Of a stretch of 18,560 nucleotides of DNA, positions 1 through 6,968 are shown piece by piece. This DNA is from an uncultured Solobacterium sp. (GTDB lineage: Bacteria > Bacillota_I > Bacilli_A > Erysipelotrichales > Erysipelotrichaceae). Below the pieces are notes generated by a model that saw only the letters and a program-made list of their open reading frames with translations, searched no databases and was not told the DNA's origin. Location: NCBI GenBank assembly GCA_927911475.1, contig CAKMPP010000116.1:1-18560 (forward strand), written 5' to 3'. The position numbers and the translations under genes are program-made. Position 1 is the stretch's first letter. Each line of letters opens with the position of its first letter.

Positions 1-408
1 GATACCAATCCAAACTTTTAGGGGGAATCTTTTTACCAAATAACAGTGTGATAATTGGCACAAACAATACATATAGTGTTGTTAGAAGCCAGCTTTCGCA
101 ACCGGCACCGTTAACATCGCAATCTGTTGTACGATACTACCAATGGATAAGGCAAGACCACATAAGACAGATCCTAATAATAACTTCTGTTTTTCTTCCT
201 TCGTCTTGGGACGAATAACATGGGTACGTTTCTTGTCTAGAATCGGAATGATTGCTAGAAGTGAAAAACCCGCAATCAAAAAACGTATTGTTGAGAATGT
301 CCATGGACCTATATAGTTCATTCCCACATTCTGTGCCACAAACGCACAACCCCAGATAATCGATGCTAATATCAGTAATAAATTACTTCTTGAAAAGAAA
401 TTCCTCAT
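1..408 (-). pseudogene. EamA/DMT-family transporter, N-terminal part, frameshifted and cut by the window edge
   Basis: Membrane transporter of the drug/metabolite superfamily (EamA fold); substrate unknown. The first 108 codons give a hydrophobic start with the family-typical pattern IIWGCAFVAQ, then a long helix around WTFSTIRFLIAG and a cytoplasmic basic segment (DKKRTH...KTKEEKQK). The frame stops at 82 right after PVAKAGF. Shifting by one base there restores the expected continuation LTTLYVLFVPIITLLFG up to the edge, so one base appears to be missing near 82-88. The ATG at 408 overlaps the TGA of the upstream 5'-nucleotidase gene (ATGA), so it is the last visible gene of that operon. The family assignment is good; whether the gene is really broken or the base is a sequence error is undecided. 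Confidence 0.8.
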
Positions 409-1805
409 TGTTTACCTCGATGAAAACGAATTACTTGCGCAGATTCGATAAACTGAAAATCATTTAATTTTATTTCTAATAGATCTCTAAAATACTCTTT
501 CGCAAAACTCGTTTCTTTTAATGACTCTCCTAGCATCTCATATCCTGATCCTCTTTGTAGAAAGTCACTTGTAATAACACAATAACACTTTTCTTCATCA
601 AGCGGTATTCCATCTATCTCAATTGTTTTTAAATCACAATTTACCTGTACGTTAAGACTCAATGCTATTGTCCCTAATTCTGTGCCTCGGAAACCAGACC
701 AACGATCTGAAGTCATATGAATATACTCATTTTTTTGTGATGCAAAGATCGCATCTTTAATCTGCTTCCCAGACCATACGACAGTTGTTGGATTTAATGG
801 AGATGGCGATACTTCCAATAGATTCAACTTCGTAACCTCCTTTGAAATTCCCTTTGAAAGAATTCCATGATTTATCAAAGCCAAATCCGAAGGATACGTC
901 TTCCACATCATGTCCGCAAGTACGTTCATTGCCATGCATTCATGTTTTATTGAAAATTCAAGATCTTGTGGTAAGACGTAAAGAACTTTGCTAAGCTCTC
1001 TGATAGCTATTTCAGTTTGTTGTGCTATCACGGATTCAATTACTGAATCCTTTTCTTTATCTACAATAATACTTTCTCCACAAGCAGACAGGACATGAAA
1101 CTGGTCATCTACTTCTAAAGTTAATTTACCAAGATACTTTGCCCAACAACCACTTTGATGAATCCATGTTCCATTGACACATTCAGCCGTATCCATCTCT
1201 GTATGAGAATGTCCACCAATAATACAATCTATTCCCTCAATTTCTTCCGCAATGACACGGTCCTTTTTTATACCACCATGGGATAGCAGAATGGAAATAT
1301 CATAATTCTCTTTTTCTCTTTCGAGGATGTCCTGAATGATTGGTATTGGCTCAAATAGCTTGATACCACACATATCTGTAAATGCGGTGCTTTCAGGATT
1401 TTCTCCCCAGTATGGTGAAATACCAATCACTAATACCCGTAATTCATTACGGTTCAAAATGATATAAGGCAATACCCCTGGAATATCTTCCTTGTTTAAA
1501 CAAAAAAGATTTGCGGATAGTAATGGAAAATTCTGATTTGCCATTTCTTCTAAATACCCAACACCCGCAAAGAATTCATTGTTTCCAATTGCCATCGCAT
1601 CATAACCCGCACTCTTTAACAGTTCAATTCCACCCACACCATGAGTACCATTTATCATGACCGACTTCTGGTCGCAAAAATCTCCTGCATCGAGCAGGAA
1701 ATCTTTTTCTTTATTCATATGTGTACGGATATGATGAACAATCGCAGAGAAATCTTCAAACTGACTATGTACATCATTGGTATGCCAAATTGTTATCTTT
1801 TTCAT
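405..1805 (-). CDS. Bifunctional metallophosphatase/5'-nucleotidase, YunD-like
   Basis: Predicted dinuclear-metal phosphoesterase hydrolysing nucleotides or related phosphoesters. The N-terminal calcineurin-like domain (about residues 1-240) shows the metal motifs in order: HTNDVHS near residue 10, DAGDF near 40, GNNEF near 74, SHGG near 177 and GGHSHT near 198. The C-terminal half (about 260-460) looks like the 5'-nucleotidase C-terminal domain that binds the base, including SDRWSGFRG and the late GSGYEML. There is no signal peptide (it begins MKKITIWHTND), so it is probably cytosolic, like Bacillus YunD and unlike secreted UshA. AGGAG lies just upstream, inside the end of the CDF gene; the stop overlaps the start of the EamA gene. 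466 aa is a normal length. Confidence 0.9.
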   Translation of the reverse strand: MKKITIWHTNDVHSQFEDFSAIVHHIRTHMNKEKDFLLDAGDFCDQKSVMINGTHGVGGIELLKSAGYDAMAIGNNEFFAGVGYLEEMANQNFPLLSANLFCLNKEDIPGVLPYIILNRNELRVLVIGISPYWGENPESTAFTDMCGIKLFEPIPIIQDILEREKENYDISILLSHGGIKKDRVIAEEIEGIDCIIGGHSHTEMDTAECVNGTWIHQSGCWAKYLGKLTLEVDDQFHVLSACGESIIVDKEKDSVIESVIAQQTEIAIRELSKVLYVLPQDLEFSIKHECMAMNVLADMMWKTYPSDLALINHGILSKGISKEVTKLNLLEVSPSPLNPTTVVWSGKQIKDAIFASQKNEYIHMTSDRWSGFRGTELGTIALSLNVQVNCDLKTIEIDGIPLDEEKCYCVITSDFLQRGSGYEMLGESLKETSFAKEYFRDLLEIKLNDFQFIESAQVIRFHRGKQ

Positions 1806-1806
1806 C

Positions 1807-2982
1807 CTAAACTCCTGTATATGCGTGATCGAACGTAATCACTGTATAAATCTTTGTTGGATACGATTTAAAGTGACGATCGATTTCTGCTTTGATTTGT
1901 TCATCCTCTAGGCGGAAGCCGTATGGAATCACCAAATCAAAAACCAGATTGGTATGTTCATTACCTAATACAGTTCTAAAATCATGAACTGTAATTCCTG
2001 GATCAATCTGTAAAACAATACGTTTTAAGTCTTCAAAATATGCATTTGTAATAGGATTATCATATTCAATAGGATCCATATGCAAAGTCATCATCACGTG
2101 TAGTGTATCTTCTACTTCACGTTCTGCTTGGTCAATAATGTCATGAATCTTTAAAAAGTTCATCTTCGCATCAACTTCTGCATGTGCACTACCAATCTTA
2201 ACACCCGGTCCATAATCATGAATAATTAAATCATGAAGACCACGAATCTCTTTATGTTCTAAAATAGTTTCACGAATTTGTTCTACCAACTCTTTGTCTG
2301 CTGGTTTTCCAATGAGACGGTCAATGATTTCTTTAATCAATTCATATCCTGATTTTAATATCAAGCACGCAATCATCAGTGTCGCCACACCATCAAATGG
2401 AAATGTTGTTTTGAGTTGGCTTAACAACATTGCCACAATTGTAATGAGTGTAGACCATGCGTCATTACGAGCATCTTGTGCTGTCGCAATCATCGCAAGA
2501 TTATCAATTTTCTTTCCGATTGTACGATTTACATAACTAATCCAAAGTTTAACACCGATTGATAAGACCAATATCACCATTAGTACAGGTCTAAAAATAA
2601 TACTGTTTGGCTCTATAATCTGGTGAATACCCTGCTTGATCAGTTCAAAGCTAACACTAAAGATAACAACCGCAATGACAAAACTTACTACGTATTCCAC
2701 ACGACCATGTCCAAATGGATGTTCCTTATCCGCTGGCTTACTAGCGATACGGTATCCTAGAACTGTCACAAGGCAAGTCATCAGATCAGATAGGTTATTA
2801 AAACCATCTGACATAATGGATATCGAGTTTGTCATAAAGCCGATTGTCAGTTTTAAAATAAATAACAATAAATTTGCGATAATCCCAATAATACTCGTCA
2901 GTTTCCCATACGCAAAGCGTACAGATTCATTCTGAATATCATCCGCATTTTTAATATATTTTTTTATCAGATAGTTTATCAT
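1807..2982 (-). CDS. Cation diffusion facilitator (CDF) family metal transporter
   Basis: Predicted proton-coupled efflux pump for divalent metals (Zn, Mn, Fe or Co; the sequence does not decide which). About six membrane helices occupy roughly residues 30-215. The site-A type motif SDGFNNLSD sits in helix 2 and the conserved HPFGHGRVEY follows helix 3; a second acidic site AQDARNDAWS is in helix 5. The cytoplasmic dimerisation domain (about 215-300) contains HDLIIHDYG and SAHAEVD. A further segment of about 90 residues follows to the end, making the protein longer than the usual ~300 aa form. A GTG at 2988 is in frame, but AAGGAAAG is better spaced for the ATG at 2982. It lies between the small membrane protein and the nucleotidase, with tight spacing. 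Confidence 0.88.
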   Translation of the reverse strand: MINYLIKKYIKNADDIQNESVRFAYGKLTSIIGIIANLLLFILKLTIGFMTNSISIMSDGFNNLSDLMTCLVTVLGYRIASKPADKEHPFGHGRVEYVVSFVIAVVIFSVSFELIKQGIHQIIEPNSIIFRPVLMVILVLSIGVKLWISYVNRTIGKKIDNLAMIATAQDARNDAWSTLITIVAMLLSQLKTTFPFDGVATLMIACLILKSGYELIKEIIDRLIGKPADKELVEQIRETILEHKEIRGLHDLIIHDYGPGVKIGSAHAEVDAKMNFLKIHDIIDQAEREVEDTLHVMMTLHMDPIEYDNPITNAYFEDLKRIVLQIDPGITVHDFRTVLGNEHTNLVFDLVIPYGFRLEDEQIKAEIDRHFKSYPTKIYTVITFDHAYTGV

Positions 2983-3005
2983 AGGCACTTTCCTTAGTAC
3001 CTATT

Positions 3006-3521
3006 TTAACGTAACGAAGCCTTCTTATCCAACGTATTTGCATATTCTTTTGAAAATAACGATACAATTCCATAGGAAGCTAGAATTGGCATAAATACAA
3101 TTGTGATAAATACCATTGTATGACCAAACTGTAATGAACTAATTGGAAGTATGAATGATACTCCAATAAATACAAACATCAAAGATAAAATATGTCCCAA
3201 TAACTCTGAAACAGTATGGAAATGATACTTCACCCAATTTACCGCAAAGAGTGCGGAAGCGTAGGCAGATACTTCTAACATTGGTAAGTTTACTTGCAAA
3301 CCAACCATACGAATCATTCCAATTAGTACGACTCCCACTACAAGCACTTGCATTAGACTATCCTTGGCTTTTTCATATCCAATAAACTCACAAGTTAAGA
3401 ATGCGGAGATGATACTACAAGCGAGTGCTGGTAGTGTATAACCATTGATTGCGTATGCAATTGCTAGAAATAATACAGAACGATTTACGAAATATAGTTG
3501 TTTATTTGTCATATTTATCAC
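3006..3521 (-). CDS. Small integral membrane protein of unknown function
   Basis: 171 aa and strongly hydrophobic, with about five predicted membrane helices: around residues 12-50, 55-75, 80-95, 105-128 and 132-160. One more polar stretch, NWVKYHFHTVSELLGH, lies between helices 3 and 4. I do not recognise the family. A good Shine-Dalgarno (GAAGGTGA) precedes the ATG. It is the first gene of the apparent membrane protein / CDF / nucleotidase / EamA operon, with 23 bases to the CDF start used here. It is divergent from the WYL regulator across a short region holding a 32-bp palindrome, so it is a plausible target of that regulator. Confidence 0.75.
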   Translation of the reverse strand: MINMTNKQLYFVNRSVLFLAIAYAINGYTLPALACSIISAFLTCEFIGYEKAKDSLMQVLVVGVVLIGMIRMVGLQVNLPMLEVSAYASALFAVNWVKYHFHTVSELLGHILSLMFVFIGVSFILPISSLQFGHTMVFITIVFMPILASYGIVSLFSKEYANTLDKKASLR

Positions 3522-3556
3522 CTTCTCTACATGGATTATCTTAGCAGTTAGGTATA

Positions 3557-3588
3557 TAATTGATGTGCATATATATGCACATCAATTA
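3557..3588. promoter_or_regulatory. 32-bp perfect palindrome between divergent genes (candidate operator)
   Basis: The half-site TAATTGATGTGCATAT is followed immediately by its exact reverse complement. It overlaps a TATAAT-like hexamer at 3555-3560 that reads toward the WYL gene, and ends five bases before that gene's ATG at 3594. The site sits between two divergent genes, the usual place for an autoregulatory operator. It could also form an RNA hairpin at the 5' end of the WYL mRNA, but the perfect symmetry fits a dimeric protein site better. The assignment to the WYL regulator is inferred from position only. Confidence 0.65.
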
Positions 3589-3593
3589 AGAAT

Positions 3594-4539
3594 ATGAAGA
3601 ATACAAACTCACTCCCATTACAAATTTTAGAGATACTACATCAGTATCCAGATCAAGAACATCTAATCTCAATGCCTGAGTTACAGGCAATCTTAGAAGC
3701 AGATGGCTTCCCTTCCAATCGTCGTACTGTATATCGCGCAATTGAGACACTACGAGAATATAACTATGATATTCGATATGAATTTCATAAGTTTTATTCT
3801 GGCTATTATCTTGTACCGTATTTCAATGAAGCAGAACACTTTATTCTTTCTGACTATCTAAACCAACAAACAACGCTATCGAGCAAAGAAATTAGTACAA
3901 TACAAACAAAGCTCCAGCATCTTGCAAGTCCATACCACAACCCAAAATATAAACAAGGTATACATGCATGCAATCAAGAGATTTTATCCAATATCAAATT
4001 GATTCTACATGCGATTAAACACTCCTATCAGATTTCTTTCTACTACTTTGACTATACAATTTCAAAGGAAAAGAAATACCGTAAAAATAAAAAAACGTTA
4101 TATATTAACGCCATATGCAGTGACTTCATATGAAGGAAAATACTATTGTGTACTCTATAGCGAGAAGTATCAATCTTTTACGAACTATCGTATCGATAAG
4201 ATGGAGACAGTACGTCTGATTGATCAACCTGTAGATACTATCGCATTCAACTTAGAAGAGCACCTACAAACATCTATGAAGATGTACACAGGTAAAGCAG
4301 AAACAATTACCATCAAATGCGCAACAGACATGGCAAGTATCATCTTGGATGAGTTCGGTAATCAAATGATTATCTCCGAAGTAAATGATGAATATTTTAC
4401 CTTAAGCCTAAAAACAGCAATTACACCAACCCTATTAAGTTGGCTACTATTATTCTATGATCGTGTAACAGTGATCCAACCAGCGAAGCTGAAAGAAAAA
4501 TTACTTACAATCGCAAATAAGGTTATTGACACCTATTAG
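3594..4539 (+). pseudogene. HTH/WYL-domain transcriptional regulator, frameshifted in an A7 run
   Basis: DNA-binding regulator of the WYL class. The N-terminal helix-turn-helix (about residues 5-60) has the pattern LQILEILHQYPDQ ... SNRRTVYRAIETL. A linker and the WYL domain follow, with family-like ISFYYFDY and PYAVTSYEGKYYCVLY, then a C-terminal WCX-like region. The frame breaks at the A7 run 4089-4095: removing one A joins KKYRKNKK to RYILTPYAV and gives an uninterrupted protein of about 314 aa, normal for the family. Either the run is one base too long in this sequence, or expression needs slippage at the run. No clear Shine-Dalgarno precedes the ATG. The sirtuin gene follows after 11 bases and is probably cotranscribed. 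Confidence 0.82.
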
Positions 4540-4550
4540 AAAGGAATCAT

Positions 4551-5273
4551 ATGAACGAGAATATAAAAGAACTTCAAGACATCATTGATCATTCAAATCA
4601 TATTGTCTTCTTTACCGGTGCTGGGGTATCTACTGCAAGTGGTATCCCTGATTTCCGTAGTATTGATGGCCTCTACAATCAAAAGTATCAATTCCCACCA
4701 GAAGAAATCTTAAGTCATCACTTCTTTCTACAACAAACAAAAGAATTCTTCCGCTTCTATCGCGATAAGATGTTATATCCTAATGTAAAGCCATCCTACG
4801 TGCATACATATATCGCCTCTTTAGAGAAGCGCCAGAAAAAGGTTACCGTTATCACCCAAAATATTGATGGTCTACATCAACTTGCCGGTTCAACAAACGT
4901 ATTAGAACTACATGGTAGTGTTTTACGAAATACATGCATGCAATGTCATACAAAATATTCGCTAAATGATATCTTAACAATGGATACTATACCACTCTGT
5001 CCAAAGTGTAATGGTATCATCAAACCAGATGTAGTCTTGTATGAAGAAGGATTAGATGAAACAATCCTAAATCAATCTTTACATGCATTACAAACTGCGG
5101 ATACCTGTATTGTATTAGGGACATCTCTTGTTGTATATCCAGCTGCAGGGCTGCTACGTTACTTTAGAGGTAAAACACTCGTATTAATCAATCGTGATCA
5201 AACCAGTTATGATTCTACAGCTGATTTAACAATTCATGATGACTTCATCAATATCTTTCCAAACTTAAAATAA
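4551..5273 (+). CDS. Sir2-family NAD-dependent protein deacylase
   Basis: Sirtuin that removes acyl groups from lysines using NAD. All core motifs are present: GAGVSTASGIPDFRS (residues about 22-36, NAD binding), TQNIDGLHQ (about 102-110), the catalytic-histidine motif ELHGS (about 118-122), a four-cysteine zinc site (CMQC then CPKC), and GTSLVVYPAAGLL and INRD near the C-terminus. 240 aa is typical of bacterial CobB/SrtN-type sirtuins. AAAGGA lies five bases before the ATG. The gene directly follows the WYL regulator. WYL domains are thought to sense ligands, sometimes nucleotides, so a link to NAD or nucleotide state is possible but only inferred. Confidence 0.93.
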   Translation: MNENIKELQDIIDHSNHIVFFTGAGVSTASGIPDFRSIDGLYNQKYQFPPEEILSHHFFLQQTKEFFRFYRDKMLYPNVKPSYVHTYIASLEKRQKKVTVITQNIDGLHQLAGSTNVLELHGSVLRNTCMQCHTKYSLNDILTMDTIPLCPKCNGIIKPDVVLYEEGLDETILNQSLHALQTADTCIVLGTSLVVYPAAGLLRYFRGKTLVLINRDQTSYDSTADLTIHDDFINIFPNLK

Positions 5274-5316
5274 AAGCTTAATCAACTTCACTTTATGTCG
5301 TTCGTTAGGCTTTTTT
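5272..5316 (+). terminator. Terminator after the sirtuin gene
   Basis: AAAAGCTTAA (5272-5281) can pair with TTAGGCTTTT (5305-5314), with one G-T pair, across a 23-base loop; the T run continues to 5316. It begins within the sirtuin stop codon and the loop contains the stop of the convergent gene, so it may act for both strands. The large loop lowers certainty. Confidence 0.5.
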
Positions 5317-5683
5317 GTAATTTGAAATAAATTCCCTTTCCTTTTAGATTTTCTATACATTCAAGTAAATATTCATGATTATGTTCTTTATAAATCGGAG
5401 TATCTACCGTCACTTCTTCAAGATTTGCATACTTTTCTGCTATCTTTCCTCGATAATTCCTATCTCTCCATTCCACAGAAACTTGATATCCTCTTTTTTC
5501 CATTTCATCCATGACTAAGGAATGATAACGATATAGACAATATGGAGAGTACAAAAATACGTAATTTACTGTCCGATGTTTCTTTCCCCATCCATTACCT
5601 CTTAATGCACAACATTCTCTATGCTGTCCAAGAAGTTGATTTTTAGGCAATTGCGTAATCATTTGTTCATGCCAGAGTCTCAT
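5288..5683 (-). CDS. Pyrimidine-dimer DNA glycosylase-like protein (Pyr_excise / TIGR02328 type)
   Basis: About 131 aa. The N-terminus MRLWHEQMITQLPKNQLLGQ followed by HRECCALRG matches my memory of the TIGR02328 / Pyr_excise group, distantly related to T4 endonuclease V. Counting from the second ATG (5683), the HRE motif puts Arg at position 22 and Glu at 23, the same numbers as the catalytic Arg22/Glu23 of the T4 enzyme. Residue 2 is Arg rather than the Thr whose free amine is the T4 nucleophile, so glycosylase activity is uncertain. AGGAGAAT precedes two adjacent ATGs (5686 and 5683); 5683 has better spacing. The start overlaps the end of the DUF1722 gene, implying co-expression. Another DNA- or RNA-related role is possible. 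Confidence 0.7.
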   Translation of the reverse strand: MRLWHEQMITQLPKNQLLGQHRECCALRGNGWGKKHRTVNYVFLYSPYCLYRYHSLVMDEMEKRGYQVSVEWRDRNYRGKIAEKYANLEEVTVDTPIYKEHNHEYLLECIENLKGKGIYFKLQKSLTNDIK

Positions 5684-6090
5684 CATATTCTCCTGTTAAT
5701 AAAGTAGATTCTTGTAAATATTGATTTGGATATTTCTTTAATAAAACCTTGATATATTTAATCACAGCTTCTTGGTTTGCTTTTTCTATCATATATTTTT
5801 CTAGTATGCAAAAATAATCCTTGTTTTTCAACGTCACTTGCGTCTTTCTTGAAATATCCCCATACATGAAGAATTGCATTATTAAAATCTTTTTTACTCT
5901 CTTCTACATCTCTTAGATTCGAGATTTTTTCTTTTAGAAATTGAATATCAACTTCTTTTCCCTTCAAATATTCTCTGATTTCTAGGTATACTTTATGTGA
6001 TTTGCTTAACACATAGTATTTATTTTTAGCCCACAGTACTTCACATTCTTTTCGCATCTTTGTGTTATTCACATTCATACCTTCTTTCAT
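5667..6090 (-). pseudogene. DUF1722 (YbgA-like) protein, frameshifted
   Basis: Conserved protein of unknown biochemical function. The first part contains EVLWAKNKYYVLSKSHKVY and, later, NNAILHVWGYFKKDASDVEK, which resemble the DUF1722 signature (a histidine, then GYFKK, then EK). The frame then breaks at the A5 run 5810-5814 (T5 in the sense strand). Removing one base joins EKQGLF to CILEKYMIEKANQEAVIKYI and on to LLKKYPNQYLQ, the expected C-terminal half. The repaired product is about 140 aa, a normal stand-alone DUF1722 length. A weak TATAAT lies about 40 bases upstream of the ATG at 6090. The 3' end overlaps the Pyr_excise-like gene by about 17-20 bases. In E. coli, ybgA sits next to the photolyase gene phr. 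Confidence 0.65.
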
Positions 6091-6182
6091 TGTTTTATTT
6101 CTTTTCGCAATGTAGTATCTTGCATATTATACAATTTAACAACCCATAAATACATGGTGCTACTTCATCCTGTACACGAAGT

Positions 6183-6207
6183 AAAAAAAGGTTATTTTAC
6201 AATAACC
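6183..6207 (-). terminator. Intrinsic terminator of mntP
   Basis: On the minus strand GGTTATT, loop GTAA, AATAACC, then seven T residues (plus-strand A run 6183-6189). The loop overlaps the mntP stop codon (6197-6199). Confidence 0.85.
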
Positions 6208-6778
6208 CAATACCAGTCACAAATATTTCAATACCAATAAGGATAAGTATGATACCACCTAAGATAGATGACTTATTCGCAAAAGCCATTCCAAACTTCT
6301 TCCCTAATACAACACCTGCATAACAGATAATAAATGTTACAACAGCAATGATTACTGAAGTAATCACAGCGGAGGATAAAGTATAATCTGCGATAGTAAA
6401 TCCAACGGATAAAGCATCGATAGAAGTTGCGATACCTTGAATCATAAGTTTACGTGTACTAGCTTCATATTCGGCTTCACTTTCTTCCTCTTCATCTAGT
6501 CCTTCCTTGATCATTCCACCACCGATATAAAGTAGTAAGATCAAGGCAATCCATGGTACAGCATCCATAAAAATTACAAAAGCAGAAGAGACTGTGTGTA
6601 CCGCAAACCATCCAATCATTGGCATTAAAAATTGAAAACCTGCAAAAACAATGGCAATCTGAATCATTCTAGATATTGCCATTTTCTTTTCGTTCATACC
6701 ATTTGCCATTGATACAGAGAAAGCATCCATCGCAAGACCAACACCTAATAAAGCAGCTTGTATTAATAGTTTTATCAT
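6197..6778 (-). CDS. mntP: MntP-type manganese efflux pump
   Basis: About 193 aa membrane protein of the MntP/DUF204 family, which exports Mn2+ across the cytoplasmic membrane. Six hydrophobic segments are visible in two similar halves. The first half has GLAMDAFSVSMANG and the second has TSIDALSVGFTIAD, the paired aspartate motifs of the family; an acidic loop (EGLDEEEESEAEYE) lies between them. Two ATGs, 6784 and 6778, are close; AGGAG is better placed for 6778. A yybP-ykoY riboswitch and its terminator precede the gene, which fits manganese-controlled expression and strengthens the assignment. It has its own terminator and no cotranscribed downstream gene. Confidence 0.92.
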   Translation of the reverse strand: MIKLLIQAALLGVGLAMDAFSVSMANGMNEKKMAISRMIQIAIVFAGFQFLMPMIGWFAVHTVSSAFVIFMDAVPWIALILLLYIGGGMIKEGLDEEEESEAEYEASTRKLMIQGIATSIDALSVGFTIADYTLSSAVITSVIIAVVTFIICYAGVVLGKKFGMAFANKSSILGGIILILIGIEIFVTGIGLL

Positions 6779-6820
6779 ATCCATTCACTCCTATTGAATA
6801 TGGTAAGGAACATGTTAATA

Positions 6821-6860
6821 AAAAAAAGACCATGTATTACCAAAAAGGTAATCATGAGTC
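6821..6860 (-). terminator. Riboswitch-controlled terminator upstream of mntP
   Basis: Sense strand: GACTCATGATTACC, loop TTTTT, GGTAATACATGGTC, then seven T residues (plus-strand A run 6821-6827). The stem pairs GAC/GTC, CATG/CATG and ATTACC/GGTAAT with one bulge and one mismatch. Its 5' arm shares CTCATGATTAC with the 3' strand of the riboswitch P1 helix, so the two structures exclude each other. It probably also stops transcripts arriving from the amylase gene. Confidence 0.85.
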
Positions 6861-6940
6861 TCGCTAATTAAAACAAGCCAGGTTTTTACCAGTATGTTGA
6901 CTTGCTGCACGGGCATGTGCCAGCTACTCCCTCAAATTAC
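6848..6940 (-). promoter_or_regulatory. yybP-ykoY (Mn2+-sensing) riboswitch aptamer
   Basis: The minus strand shows GAGGGAGTAGC at the start and TTAGCGAGACTC at the end, matching the two conserved junction segments of the yybP-ykoY family. P1 is formed by GTAATTTGAG (6940-6931) and CTCATGATTAC (6858-6848) with one small bulge. The family binds Mn2+ and turns on exporter genes; here it precedes mntP. P1 formation would sequester the 5' arm of the following terminator, giving a transcriptional ON switch. A TATAGAT hexamer just upstream (about 6941-6947) could be the -10; no well-spaced -35 was found. Confidence 0.92.
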
Positions 6941-6968
6941 ATCTATATTTTCGCCGAATAAGTTTCTG

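Noticed and set aside
3962..4944. Repeated ACATGCATGCAAT at about 3962 and 4932
   Set aside because: Two copies only, both inside unrelated coding frames, with no flanking similarity; probably chance.
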